Below, in pieces: positions 36,874 to 45,087 of a stretch of DNA of 64,000 nt. Position 1 is the stretch's first letter; the number at the start of each line of letters is the position of its first letter. The notes under the pieces are model-generated. The model did no database searches, was not told the origin of the DNA, and saw only the letters and a list, made by a program, of their open reading frames with translations. A program made the translations under genes and the position numbers. Source of the DNA: Roseovarius sp. TE539 (GTDB lineage Bacteria; Pseudomonadota; Alphaproteobacteria; Rhodobacterales; Rhodobacteraceae); contig NZ_QNGB01000005.1 in NCBI RefSeq assembly GCF_003298505.1, forward strand, positions 1 through 64,000, written 5' to 3'.

Positions 36874-37245
36874 TCAGAAAAATCCGCGCCAGTACAGCAA
36901 GACAGACAGAAGAACACCCAAAATCATCAGGTTGAAAACGATACCACCCAGCAGCGCCAAGATGGTGCCACGCCGTCGCTGCGCCGGATCTATTTCCTTC
37001 AGATGCGATTGCAGCGCGGCCGCATCGGCATCGAACTCAACCCTTGGCACAAGGCGCGCAAGCTTCGGATGTGCAGAAAGGCGCTTCGCGTGGGCAATCC
37101 TGTGGCCGGCGCGGCGCATGGGCCCGGGCAGGGATCTGCGCGCCCGGGATATCTGCACGGCAAACGCCCCCCGCAAACCAAGGCGGTCGCGCATGAGATC
37201 CTCCAGGGCGGCCACGGGGCGATCGATACGGTCCGGATCTATCAT
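36874..37245 (-). CDS. Hypothetical protein with C-terminal membrane anchor
   Basis: A 123-residue protein. The first about 90 residues are polar and helical (VAALEDLMRDRLGLRG, RARRSLPGPMRRAGHRI). PAQRRRGTILALLGGIVFNL and the following MILGVLLSVLLYWRGFF form one C-terminal membrane span preceded by an arginine cluster. It looks like a tail-anchored cytoplasmic protein. The ATG at 37245 is supported by GGGAG eight bases upstream. It converges on glyA. No enzymatic motif is seen, and the function is unknown. Confidence 0.75.
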   Translation of the reverse strand: MIDPDRIDRPVAALEDLMRDRLGLRGAFAVQISRARRSLPGPMRRAGHRIAHAKRLSAHPKLARLVPRVEFDADAAALQSHLKEIDPAQRRRGTILALLGGIVFNLMILGVLLSVLLYWRGFF

Positions 37246-37337
37246 CGGCAGCACTCCCATCGTGCGCAAGCTAACCCCTGGCCAGCAATGGCACAACAGG
37301 GCTGGCCGCGGGCGGCGCGGGGCGGTAGGAACGGCTC

Positions 37338-38093
37338 ATGTTGAATACAATCACGCACGGAACGCCGCGGGACCGGCCCGGACTTCTGATCGCACATGGC
37401 CTTTACGGCTCGGCGCGGAACTGGGGCGTGGTTGCAAAGCGCCTCTCCGACACCCGGCAAGTGATCGCCGCCGACATGCGGAATCACGGGGCAAGCCCCT
37501 GGTTTGAAACCCATTCCTATGAGGACATGGCCGCGGATCTGGCGATGGTTCTCGACGGGCTGGATGGACCGTTCGATGTGCTGGGCCATTCGATGGGCGG
37601 CAAGGCGGCGATGGTTCTGGCGCTGACCCGGCCGGCGCTGGTCAATCGGCTGATCGTGGCAGATATTGCGCCCGTCTCCTATTCCCATAGCCAGATAGAG
37701 TATATCGAGGCGATGAAGGCGGTTGATCTGTCGGGGATTACACGACGTTCGGATGCCGCCCCCCTTCTGACACCGCATATCGACGATCCAAATCTTGTCC
37801 CGTTCTTCCTGCAATCGCTCGACGTGAAAAACCGGCGCTGGATGCTCAACCTCGACACCCTTGCGCGGGAGATGCCGAAAATACTGGATTTTCCCGATAT
37901 TTCCGGCAGTTATACAGGCGATACACTGTTCCTTTCGGGTGCGGACTCGGACTACGTGCGGCACGAACACCGCGCCATGATCAAGCGCCTCTTTCCGAAG
38001 GCACGTTTCATGAAACTGACCGGGGCGGGGCACTGGCTACATGCCGAGAAACCGCGCGAGTTCGAGGCGGCGATTCGTGCCTGGCTGGACTGA
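37338..38093 (+). CDS. Alpha/beta hydrolase (YbfF-like esterase)
   Basis: A 251-residue cytosolic alpha/beta hydrolase. The oxyanion-hole region is LLIAHGLYGSARNWG at residues about 17-30. The nucleophile elbow GHSMGGKAAM (Ser near 84) is followed by the acid in LFLSGADSDYV and the catalytic His in GAGHWLHAEKP. The pattern fits YbfF-type esterases acting on short-chain acyl esters, possibly acyl-CoA. The start MLNTITHG lies 18 bases after an A/G-poor leader and is divergent from the tail-anchored protein gene. Substrate not determined. Confidence 0.88.
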   Translation: MLNTITHGTPRDRPGLLIAHGLYGSARNWGVVAKRLSDTRQVIAADMRNHGASPWFETHSYEDMAADLAMVLDGLDGPFDVLGHSMGGKAAMVLALTRPALVNRLIVADIAPVSYSHSQIEYIEAMKAVDLSGITRRSDAAPLLTPHIDDPNLVPFFLQSLDVKNRRWMLNLDTLAREMPKILDFPDISGSYTGDTLFLSGADSDYVRHEHRAMIKRLFPKARFMKLTGAGHWLHAEKPREFEAAIRAWLD

Positions 38094-38296
38094 GGATCGA
38101 CCATTCCGAAGCGCTTGAAGAAGGGTCGACAATCGAAGTCCGGGCGGGGCCGGACAAGACTGTTCAGAATTTCCAGTCCTGTCGGACTGCGCCCCGTCAC
38201 ACGCGCGCGGGCAGCGCCGATCCGCCCCGCAGGGGCCTCCTCACGACCGCCGCTGCCCACGTCCCGGCACCCGCAACCGGGAAGTCGTCTGCCCGG

Positions 38297-38482
38297 TCAG
38301 TCCCCGGACATAAGCTTGCGCGTTACCACATAGGTAACCGGGAAGGCCGCCAGGAACCCAAGCCCTGCCGCCACCAGGATCGGGTTGAGGGTGTCATGCC
38401 CCATGACCAGCGCCGCGATGACGGCGGAGCCGGCCATCGTCGACCCGATGAAAAGATGAAGAATGAAACCGAGCCGCAACAT
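38297..38482 (-). CDS. Two-TM small membrane protein (paralogue of 39870-40118)
   Basis: A 61-residue protein composed of two hydrophobic helices (MLRLGFILHLFIGSTMAGSA and PILVAAGLGFLAAFPVTYVV) with a basic C-terminus. Close relatives in Rhodobacteraceae are often mislabelled CTP synthetase; nothing in this sequence supports such an activity. The ATG at 38482 follows GGAGGTCACG. A similar 82-residue protein lies 1.4 kb away on the same strand, sharing G-rich turns and the P-xx-YVVxR ending. Role unknown. Confidence 0.75.
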   Translation of the reverse strand: MLRLGFILHLFIGSTMAGSAVIAALVMGHDTLNPILVAAGLGFLAAFPVTYVVTRKLMSGD

Positions 38483-38653
38483 CGTGACCTCCGCTCTGAT
38501 CCGGGACGTGTCCCCGTTGGCCTGCAATTAACAATCCGCGGTGCCTGCCGCCTTGATCCAGGTCAGGCCGGTTCGGGAATCATCGTGGTATTGTAACGGT
38601 TCGATGACGGAAATGCGAAATGCACGGGCCCCGCGGCCCGGAAGGGAGGACTG

Positions 38654-38929
38654 ATGATAACGCTGGACGACATCGAAGACATGACCGACCTTACGCGTGA
38701 CGAGATCGCGGCAATCGGCGCGCACGAACACCTGCCCGAGATCAGCGCCGCGGTTCTGGGCGAGTACGTGATGCACCTGCCGAAAGGGCCGCAAACCGTA
38801 CAGCGGATGATCTGCGAGGATATCCGCGAAGCACTGCATGCGGACGACGTGACAGGTGCGCGCAAGCTTTACGCCGTGCTGCACGGGTTCATTCAGGAAC
38901 ACCCCGACGCCGCGCGCGGCGCCTGCTGA
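38654..38929 (+). CDS. Small acidic conserved protein
   Basis: A 91-residue all-helical protein, MITLDDIEDMTDLTRDEIAA followed by HEHLPEISAAVLGEYVMH and a C-terminal helix (GARKLYAVLHGFIQEHPDAA). GGAAGGGAGGACTG gives a strong ribosome site. The spacing of charged and hydrophobic residues suggests a compact helical bundle. It is monocistronic between oppositely oriented genes and upstream of the gene-poor hairpin region. Homologues are common in Rhodobacterales by my recollection, without known function. Confidence 0.75.
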   Translation: MITLDDIEDMTDLTRDEIAAIGAHEHLPEISAAVLGEYVMHLPKGPQTVQRMICEDIREALHADDVTGARKLYAVLHGFIQEHPDAARGAC

Positions 38930-38983
38930 AACCGGAGCGCGCGCACTGAGCTTGGTGCCATGGGTGGTGCGCAAAAGAAACAA

Positions 38984-39023
38984 TTCCGCAAAATCTGAGG
39001 GTTCTTCCTCGGATATTGCGGAA
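38984..39023 (-). terminator. 17-base inverted repeat, minus-strand terminator-like
   Basis: TTCCGCAAAATCTGAGG (38984-39000) and CCTCGGATATTGCGGAA (39007-39023) match at 15 of 17 positions with a six-base loop. On the minus strand it is followed by TTGTTTCTTTTG, so it looks like a terminator for a leftward transcript arising in the gene-poor region. Confidence 0.5.
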
Positions 39024-39119
39024 ATTGTGACGTTGCCCGCGACATGTAGTTGATCCCGCGCGCCGGCCGCGATACTCAAGGCATACAGGTGCAAGGACGC
39101 GGAACGCATCGACTGACGG

Positions 39120-39163
39120 CGGGGTCCGGCTGCTCTCCAGACAGGCGGACCCCGTTTTCGTTT
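39120..39163 (+). terminator. Rho-independent-like terminator, plus strand
   Basis: CGGGGTCCG (39120-39128) pairs perfectly with CGGACCCCG (39146-39154), followed at once by TTTTCGTTT. No plus-strand gene ends within 190 bases, so it either ends the 38654 gene transcript or a small RNA starting around 39050. Confidence 0.6.
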
Positions 39164-39210
39164 CCGGACCCGACCTTCCCGAGCTTGAGGTCCGCGCGAT
39201 CCAAGACCGC

Positions 39211-39250
39211 CCGGCCCTTGGTGCACTGGTGCCCGGGCCGGTTTCCTTTT
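39211..39250 (+). terminator. Second terminator-like hairpin, plus strand
   Basis: CCGGCCC (39211-39217) and GGGCCGG (39235-39241) form a GC stem, followed by TTTCCTTTT. It follows the first hairpin by 50 bases. Confidence 0.4.
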
Positions 39251-39660
39251 GGCTTCGTTTCAAGGCATGCAACGGGAAAAAGGCGCCAGGTGCGCGGACG
39301 CGGTCCATGCATCGTGGCGCGAAGCCACTTCCTGACGCCTTCCCGAACCACGCGGCCCCGAAAGACCGGCGGTTCAGTGGTCCCGGCTCCGAGGAACCGG
39401 CACCGACCACGCGGGAACGTATGATCCCGCCTGGCTGCTCGGACCCTTTCGACACCGGCAGAACACGCAGAGCCCCGAATGGCGGCCCGGCACCCCGGCA
39501 GGCGTCCCGTGACCCGCACGGCGGGGCGTTAGCCAAAAGACCCGCATCCCGCCGCGAAGACCCCGGGGGCCGTCGCGCATCGCGCCGGGTCATGAGACCC
39601 CTTGCGATGGGAAAACTGTTACAAAGCACGGCGATTCCCGCAAGGAAATAGCGCTGCAGC

Positions 39661-39760
39661 ATGAAAAATTTCTGGGGATAAATTGTTGATATGGCTGTGG
39701 AATTTATTGTGGACAACGCGGAAATTCCGTTTCGCCCGGCCCCGTTGGGCGGGGGATAAG
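39661..39760. other. AT-rich tract with DnaA-box-like sequences
   Basis: 39661-39720 is about 63 percent A+T by my count, in a GC-rich chromosome. On the minus strand it carries TTGTCCACA (39716-39708), AATTCCACA (39704-39696) and TTATCCCCA (39681-39673), with TTATCCCCC nearby (39759-39751). These are near matches to the DnaA box TTATCCACA. It could be an origin-like, DnaA-titrating or promoter region; the neighbours are not the genes usually found at alphaproteobacterial origins. Confidence 0.4.
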
Positions 39761-39869
39761 TGACGGTTTCGCGACAGGCTTGTGACAGGGCGGTTTTCTG
39801 CGGCTGCGAAGGCAATCCGGCAGTACGCGCCCTGCCCGGCCGCCGGCGCCGGGGCGGGTCAGGCCGGCG

Positions 39870-40118
39870 TCAGGCCTCCGGTGCGCTCGGATCGGGCAAG
39901 GGGCCACTGCCCTTGCGCGTGTGATCGAACTGCGGGTCCTGCCGCTTGATCCACCGCGACACCACGTAGGCCGCGGGCCATGACAACACGATGCCGGTTG
40001 CGGCCGCGGCAACGACGGGAGCCCAGCCGTAATAGCCAAGGCTCAGCACGACAATGACCAGACCGCCGGTCAGGACCGGTCCGGTGGCAAGGGTCAGAAC
40101 AAGGCTCAATCTGTCCAT
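39870..40118 (-). CDS. Two-TM small membrane protein (paralogue of 38297-38482)
   Basis: An 82-residue protein with two hydrophobic helices (LSLVLTLATGPVLTGGLVIV and PVVAAAATGIVLSWPAAYVV) and a polar 22-residue tail rich in Pro, Asp and Ser (RQDPQFDHTRKGSGPLPDPS). It resembles the 61-residue protein at 38297 through the helix pattern and the P-xx-YVVxR end, so the two are duplicates. GGAGGCACCGAT supports the ATG at 40118. It lies 68 bases downstream of lepA on the same strand and may be co-transcribed with it. Role unknown. Confidence 0.75.
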   Translation of the reverse strand: MDRLSLVLTLATGPVLTGGLVIVVLSLGYYGWAPVVAAAATGIVLSWPAAYVVSRWIKRQDPQFDHTRKGSGPLPDPSAPEA

Positions 40119-40186
40119 ATCGGTGCCTCCTTTCGTCCTGCCACGAACGTAGGCACCATCCGGCCCAGTTTCAAAGGGGCCGGACT

Positions 40187-41986
40187 TCAGCCATCCATCT
40201 TGAGCGCCGAAATGAACGCCTCCTGCGGGATGTCGACCTTGCCGAACTGGCGCATCTTCTTCTTGCCGGCCTTCTGCTTTTCCAGCAGCTTCTTCTTGCG
40301 CGTGGCATCGCCGCCGTAGCATTTGGCCGTCACGTCCTTGCGCATCGCGCTCAGGGTTTCGCGCGCGATCACCTTGCCCCCGATCGCCGCCTGGATGGGG
40401 ATCTTGAACATGTGGCGCGGGATCAGATCCTTGAGACGCTCGCACATCGCGCGGCCGCGCATCTCGGCCCGGTCGCGGTGAACCATCATCGAAAGCGCGT
40501 CCACAGGCTCGTCATTGACCAGGATCTGCATCTTCACCAGGTTGTCGGTTCGGTAGCCGGTCATCTGGTAATCGAAGCTGGCATAGCCCCGGGTCACCGA
40601 TTTGAGCCGGTCGTAGAAATCGAAAACCACCTCGTTGAGAGGCAGGTCGTAGACCACCATCGCACGGGCGCCCGCATAGGTCAGATCAAGCTGTATTCCG
40701 CGCCGCTCCTGACAGAGCTTGAGCACGTCCCCCAGAAACTCGTCGGGGACCAGGATCGTCGCCTTGATCCGCGGCTCCTCCACATGCTCCACATCGGCGG
40801 GGTCGGGCATGTCGGCGGGATTGTGCAGCTCGTCAACGGTGCCATCCCGCATGTGTACCTCGTAAACGACCGAGGGCGCCGTGGTGATCAGCTCCAGCCC
40901 GTATTCGCGCTCGATCCGGTCGCGGATCACCTCGAGGTGAAGAAGCCCCAGGAAACCGCAACGGAATCCGAAGCCGAGCGCCGCCGAGCTTTCCATCTCG
41001 TAGCTGAACGAGGCGTCGTTGAGCGCCAGTTTCTCGATGGCGTTGCGCAGATCCTCGAATTCCGCGGAATCGACCGGAAAGAGCCCGCAGAAGACCACCG
41101 GCACAGAAGGCTTGAACCCCGGCAGAGGGGCCGGGGCCGGGCGTTTCTCGTGGGTGATCGTGTCGCCGACGCGGGTGTCGCGCACCTGCTTGATCGACGC
41201 GGTGATGAACCCGATCTCGCCAGGGCCGAGTTCATCGACCACCGTCATCGCCGGACGGAAGACGCCGATGCGTTCCACGTTGTGGATGCTGCCGGTCTGC
41301 ATCATGCGGATGCGATCGCCCTTTCTCAGGACACCGTCCATGATCCGCACCAGAACGACGACACCCAGATAGGGATCGTATTTGCTGTCCACCAGCATCG
41401 CCTTGAGGGGCGCCGCGGAATCGCCCTGTGGCTGCGGGAGGTGGGCGATTATTGCCTCAAGCGTGTCGGCGATGCCCTGCCCTGTCTTCGCGCTGACCGG
41501 GATGGCACCCGACGCGTCGATGCCGATCACATCCTCGATCTGCGACGCGGTGCGATCCAGATCGCTGGCCGGCAGATCGATCTTGTTGAGCACCGGGATG
41601 AGCTCGTGATCGGCGTCGATGGCCTGATAGACATTGGCCAGCGTTTGCGCCTCGACACCCTGGGTGCTGTCGACCACCAGGAGCGATCCCTCCACCGCCT
41701 GCATGGACCGTGACACCTCGTAGGAGAAATCCACATGCCCCGGCGTGTCGATCAGGTTGAGCACATATTGCTCTCCGTCGCGGGCGGTATAGTCGATCCG
41801 AACGGTGTTGGCCTTGATGGTGATGCCGCGCTCGCGCTCGATATCCATCGAGTCGAGCAGCTGTTCCTTCATGTCGCGCTCGGCCACCGTATCGGTCATC
41901 TGGATGAGCCGGTCGGCGAGCGTCGATTTGCCGTGGTCGATATGGGCCACGATGGAGAAATTGCGGATATGGCTGAGCGGTGTCAT
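40187..41986 (-). CDS. lepA: Elongation factor 4 (LepA back-translocase)
   Basis: A 599-residue translational GTPase. The P-loop is [14 protein letters not shown] at residues 15-28, with [13 protein letters not shown] as switch [16 protein letters not shown] as switch II and NKIDLP for guanine recognition. EF-G-like domains 3 and 5 and the LepA-specific C-terminal domain follow ([30 protein letters not shown]). It rescues stalled ribosomes or promotes ribosome assembly and is membrane-associated. Full length. The start [19 protein letters not shown] is the conserved N-terminus. Confidence 0.97.
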   Translation of the reverse strand: MTPLSHIRNFSIVAHIDHGKSTLADRLIQMTDTVAERDMKEQLLDSMDIERERGITIKANTVRIDYTARDGEQYVLNLIDTPGHVDFSYEVSRSMQAVEGSLLVVDSTQGVEAQTLANVYQAIDADHELIPVLNKIDLPASDLDRTASQIEDVIGIDASGAIPVSAKTGQGIADTLEAIIAHLPQPQGDSAAPLKAMLVDSKYDPYLGVVVLVRIMDGVLRKGDRIRMMQTGSIHNVERIGVFRPAMTVVDELGPGEIGFITASIKQVRDTRVGDTITHEKRPAPAPLPGFKPSVPVVFCGLFPVDSAEFEDLRNAIEKLALNDASFSYEMESSAALGFGFRCGFLGLLHLEVIRDRIEREYGLELITTAPSVVYEVHMRDGTVDELHNPADMPDPADVEHVEEPRIKATILVPDEFLGDVLKLCQERRGIQLDLTYAGARAMVVYDLPLNEVVFDFYDRLKSVTRGYASFDYQMTGYRTDNLVKMQILVNDEPVDALSMMVHRDRAEMRGRAMCERLKDLIPRHMFKIPIQAAIGGKVIARETLSAMRKDVTAKCYGGDATRKKKLLEKQKAGKKKMRQFGKVDIPQEAFISALKMDG

Positions 41987-42067
41987 GGTAAAGGCATATG
42001 CGGCGGATCGCGGGTCGGGTCAATAGCCCGCGGTGCCGCGCCGGACAACCGCACGGGAGGGTGAGGA

Positions 42068-42346
42068 ATGAGCGACACCACCGCCATCGAGGCCCGCATC
42101 TCCGGCCGGGTGCAGGGCGTTTCCTTCCGGGCCTGGACCGAGGCCGAGGCACGCGCCCGCGGCCTGTCGGGCTGGGTCCGCAACGAGGCCGACGGCACGG
42201 TGAGCGCTCATCTTGCCGGCCCCGCCGACAAGGTCTCCGACATGGTCGAGGCGCTGCATCGCGGCCCCGCCGCCGCCCGGGTCGAGGCGGTCCGCACCAG
42301 CCCCGCCAAGGCCACCGCCAAGGGCAAATTCAGGATCATTCGCTGA
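42068..42346 (+). CDS. acyP: Acylphosphatase
   Basis: A 92-residue acylphosphatase that hydrolyses acyl phosphates such as 1,3-bisphosphoglycerate or acetyl phosphate. The phosphate cradle with the catalytic Arg is GRVQGVSFRAWTEAEARARG, and the catalytic Asn lies in LSGWVRNEADGTV. Length and motif spacing are standard. GGGAGGGTGAGGA precedes the ATG. It is divergent from lepA, with the dispersed repeat copy D immediately after the stop. Confidence 0.94.
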   Translation: MSDTTAIEARISGRVQGVSFRAWTEAEARARGLSGWVRNEADGTVSAHLAGPADKVSDMVEALHRGPAAARVEAVRTSPAKATAKGKFRIIR

Positions 42347-42351
42347 TCCGC

Positions 42352-42414
42352 CGGCTTCATCTTTCGCGAAATACTCCGGGGGTGAGGCCGGAGGCCTCAG
42401 GGGGCAGCGCCCCC
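42352..42414. repeat. Dispersed repeat, copy D, with two attached hairpins
   Basis: CGGCTTCATCTTTCGCGAAATACTC is followed by GAGGCC-GGA-GGCCTC (42384-42398) and GGGGGCAGCGCCCCC (42400-42414). The repeat core plus palindromes looks like a mobile REP-like unit, and the hairpins may also terminate acyP and the convergent Lrp gene. Confidence 0.7.
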
Positions 42415-42458
42415 TTGCGCCGGGGCCGGCCGCGCCCGCTCCGGTCCGGATCACGGCC

Positions 42459-42914
42459 TCATCCGCCGGGCAGGGCGGTGCGGCGGATCATGGTGCGCAA
42501 CGCAAAGCTCGAGCGCATCGAGCGGATCCCGGCGATCTGCATGAGCCCGTCCTCGAGGAAACGATCATAGGCCGCCAGGTCCGCCGCCACCACCCGGATC
42601 AGCACGTCGCGGGTGCCGGTCATGAGGTAGCATTCCATAACCTCCTCGAAGCCCCGCAGCGCCGTCTCGAACCGCGCAACCGCGTCGCGCGACTGCCGTT
42701 CGAGTTCAACGAAGATGAACACGTTGAGCGGCAGGCCAAGCTTTTCCTGGTCCACGCGGGCCGAATAACCGGTGATCACACCTGCCGACTCGAGCCGCGC
42801 CACCCGCCGCGCACAGGGTGTGGGCGAAAGCCCCGCGGCCGCGGACAGATCCGCCAGCCTCTGACGCCCGTCGTACTGGAGCGCAGCGATGATGCGGCGG
42901 TCGATCGCGTCCAT
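42459..42914 (-). CDS. Lrp/AsnC-family transcriptional regulator
   Basis: A 151-residue regulator with an N-terminal AsnC helix-turn-helix (MDAIDRRIIAALQYDGRQRL, SPTPCARRVARLESAGVI) and a C-terminal RAM ligand domain (VECYLMTGTRDVLIRVVAAD by pattern). Such proteins sense amino acids. It is divergent from an amino-acid dehydrogenase gene, with 122 bases between starts. It is therefore the likely regulator of that gene, responding to its substrate, as Bkd and Lrp-type regulators do. The start at 42914 follows GGGGATTGGTGAAA. Confidence 0.92.
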   Translation of the reverse strand: MDAIDRRIIAALQYDGRQRLADLSAAAGLSPTPCARRVARLESAGVITGYSARVDQEKLGLPLNVFIFVELERQSRDAVARFETALRGFEEVMECYLMTGTRDVLIRVVAADLAAYDRFLEDGLMQIAGIRSMRSSFALRTMIRRTALPGG

Positions 42915-43036
42915 TTTCACCAATCCCCGCAGCTTCTTTAGCAAATTTTACCACGATTCGCCCCATCCGCATCCCGTTTTGGCGTTTTTTCGCGGCACAC
43001 CCTGCCTAGATTCAGTCCAAAGGGAGGATTTGCACC

Positions 43037-44083
43037 ATGCTGACACGGATTTCCACCACCACCCATGAGGAGGTCTATCGCGTCACCGATGCGCCATCCG
43101 GGCTCGACGGGTTCATCGCCATCCATGCCACCGGGGCCGGACCGGCCGCCGGGGGCCTGCGGATGCGAAGCTACGCCCGGGCCGAGGACGCGCTTGCCGA
43201 TGTGCTGGCCCTGTCACGCGGCATGACCTACAAGAACGCCGCCGCGGGCCTGCCCCTCGGCGGCGGCAAGGCGGTGATCATGGGCGATCCGCGCCGTGAC
43301 AAGGCCGCTGCGATGCTGCGCGCCATGGGGCGCGCGGTTGCCCGGCTCGACGGGCGCTACTGGACCGCCGAGGACATGGGCATGAGCCCGGAAGACATGG
43401 CGGTGATCCGGCAGGAAACAGGGTTCGTCGCCGGGCTGAGCGATGGCCTCCATGCCAGCGGCGATCCCTCGCCGGTGACCGCCGAAGGCGTGTTGCGGGC
43501 CATGCGGCTGGGGGCGCGGCACCGCTTCGGCGATCCGGACCTGACCGGACGGCGCGTCGCCCTGCAGGGGCTGGGCCATGTCGGGCGGCACCTCTGCACA
43601 TTGCTGCATGATGCCGGCGCCGATTTGTGCGTGGCCGATCCGGTGGCGTCCAATGTCCGGTGGGCGGAGGCGGATTGCGGCGCCACCATTGTCGATCCCG
43701 CGGAAATCCACGCCGTCAAGGCCGACGTTTTCGCCCCCTGCGCGATCGGCGGCACGGTCAATCCCGAAACCGTCCCGGCATTGAAGGCAGGGTTGGTTGC
43801 GGGGGCCGCCAACAATCAACTGTCGGGCGATGGTTGCGCCGACGCGCTGCACGGGCGCGGCATTCTCTACCTGCCCGATTACGTGGCCAATGGCGGCGGA
43901 ATCATAAATGCCGCGGCCGAGATCCTGCGCATCGCTGATCGTGGCCCGTGGGTCTCTGCCAGGCTGGATGCCCTGGAGGACACTATGGCGCGGATACTCG
44001 ACCGGGCGGCGGCCGAGGATGTCAGCCCCGCGCATGTGGCCGACCGCATTGTCGAGGACCGGATGCTGGACCGCGCCGGCTGA
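43037..44083 (+). CDS. Leucine/phenylalanine-type amino-acid dehydrogenase
   Basis: A 348-residue Glu/Leu/Phe/Val dehydrogenase that oxidatively deaminates an amino acid with NAD. The dimerisation/catalytic half has AAGGLRMRSYARAEDALADV, MTYKNAAAGLPLGGGKAVIM with the catalytic Lys, and ED in WTAEDMGMSPEDM. The Rossmann half has VALQGLGHVGRHLCTLLHD and APCAIGGTVNPETVP. Length and AAGLPLGGGKAVI favour Leu/Phe dehydrogenase over glutamate dehydrogenase. AGGGAGGATTTGCACC precedes the ATG. The divergent Lrp gene suggests induction by the amino-acid substrate. Confidence 0.9.
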   Translation: MLTRISTTTHEEVYRVTDAPSGLDGFIAIHATGAGPAAGGLRMRSYARAEDALADVLALSRGMTYKNAAAGLPLGGGKAVIMGDPRRDKAAAMLRAMGRAVARLDGRYWTAEDMGMSPEDMAVIRQETGFVAGLSDGLHASGDPSPVTAEGVLRAMRLGARHRFGDPDLTGRRVALQGLGHVGRHLCTLLHDAGADLCVADPVASNVRWAEADCGATIVDPAEIHAVKADVFAPCAIGGTVNPETVPALKAGLVAGAANNQLSGDGCADALHGRGILYLPDYVANGGGIINAAAEILRIADRGPWVSARLDALEDTMARILDRAAAEDVSPAHVADRIVEDRMLDRAG

Positions 44084-44103
44084 CGTGCGGCGCCGGGGGC
44101 CGA

Positions 44104-44931
44104 TCAGGTCATCCGGCGTCCCGGCGGGTCGAAGGGCAGGAACTCCACCGCGCTCTGACGCACCGGCTGCGGATAGAGCTTCATCAGCTCCAGCATCTCC
44201 GGCGGCATCGCCACGGTGACGGCCAGGCCCAGATCCTGCGCCTCGGCGGGGGTGAGCGCGTAATCATGGGTCCATGTTCCGCCGGTCAGGGTTTCGGCCA
44301 GCGCCTCGGCCTTTTCGGTATCCATCCGCGGGGTCATGATCTCGACCGCCCCCCGCCGCACCTGGCGAATCGCCTTTTCGCTGACATCGGCGAGGACCAT
44401 CGCCACGTCCGAGACATGCGCGGCCGGCTTCGCGTCGCGCGCGGCCAGCACCGAGGCCGCGGACACGCCCATGATCTGCGGGTCGATCGGGCCGAGCATG
44501 GAAAACTCGCCCATCACGATCTCGTCGGCGGCCAGCGCAATGAGCGTGCCGCCCGACATCGCGTAGATCGGCACGAAAACCGTGACCTTCGCGGGATGCG
44601 CCTCGACCGCGCGGGCGATCTGCATGGCGGCAAGGACCAGCCCGCCGGGCGTGTGCAACACCAGGTCGATGGGCATGTCGTCGGGGGTGGACTTGATCGC
44701 GGAGATGACGCTCTGCGCGTCTTCAAGGTCAATCTGGCGCGACACGTTCATGCCCAGCATGCTGCGCCGTTCCTGGCGGTGAATCATGGTGATCACGCGG
44801 CTTCGGCGCTGCCTCTCGATCTTGCGGATCGCCTGCTGGCGGCGCATCGCGAACAAGCGTGCGGCCAGCATCGGTTGCAGCAGCATTGCCATGACCACCA
44901 CGAAAAAGAGGGTCGATAACGAGAAATCCAT
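44104..44931 (-). CDS. SDH-family (SppA/ClpP-like) membrane serine proteinase
   Basis: A 275-residue protein with one N-terminal membrane span (FSLSTLFFVVVMAMLLQPML), then an SDH proteinase domain of the ClpP/crotonase fold. DMPIDLVLHTPGGLVLAAMQ gives the oxyanion-hole glycines. YAMSGGTLIALAADEIVMGE carries the nucleophile Ser, and GEFSMLGPIDPQIMGV follows. Related to archaeal serine dehydrogenase proteinase and SppA signal peptide peptidase; it may cut membrane proteins or signal peptides. The ATG at 44931 starts the membrane span. It is divergent from a lipoprotein gene. Confidence 0.85.
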   Translation of the reverse strand: MDFSLSTLFFVVVMAMLLQPMLAARLFAMRRQQAIRKIERQRRSRVITMIHRQERRSMLGMNVSRQIDLEDAQSVISAIKSTPDDMPIDLVLHTPGGLVLAAMQIARAVEAHPAKVTVFVPIYAMSGGTLIALAADEIVMGEFSMLGPIDPQIMGVSAASVLAARDAKPAAHVSDVAMVLADVSEKAIRQVRRGAVEIMTPRMDTEKAEALAETLTGGTWTHDYALTPAEAQDLGLAVTVAMPPEMLELMKLYPQPVRQSAVEFLPFDPPGRRMT

Positions 44932-45087
44932 GCCAGTCGCGCGGTCCTTTCCCTGGCGCGGCCCCGGACGCCGCGCGATGCGACTGTCGCACCTGTGGCG
45001 GCGCTTGTGAATTGAAAAACACCGTGCGATGCGCCATGTAACGCCGCAGGCGTCGAAAACCGCCTGTGCCGGGACGGGGCAAGTGAG

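Larger units (their letters stand above)
38930..39869. other. 940-base gene-poor region with hairpins and an AT-rich tract
   Basis: No reading frame here shows convincing coding bias or homology, although open frames exist on both strands. It contains a 17-base inverted repeat (38984-39023), two rho-independent-like plus-strand hairpins with T-rich tails (39120-39163 and 39211-39250), and an AT-rich DnaA-box-like tract (39661-39760). A small RNA gene on the plus strand ending at the first T-tailed hairpin is possible. The region is flanked by two paralogous small membrane-protein genes. Confidence 0.55.

Noticed and set aside
38297-38482. CTP synthetase, as relatives are sometimes labelled
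   Set aside because: 61 residues and two hydrophobic helices cannot hold that enzyme.
38889-39815. 308-codon minus-strand frame in the gene-poor island
   Set aside because: Arg/Gly/Pro-rich with frequent rare codons, overlaps the small acidic gene and terminator-like hairpins.
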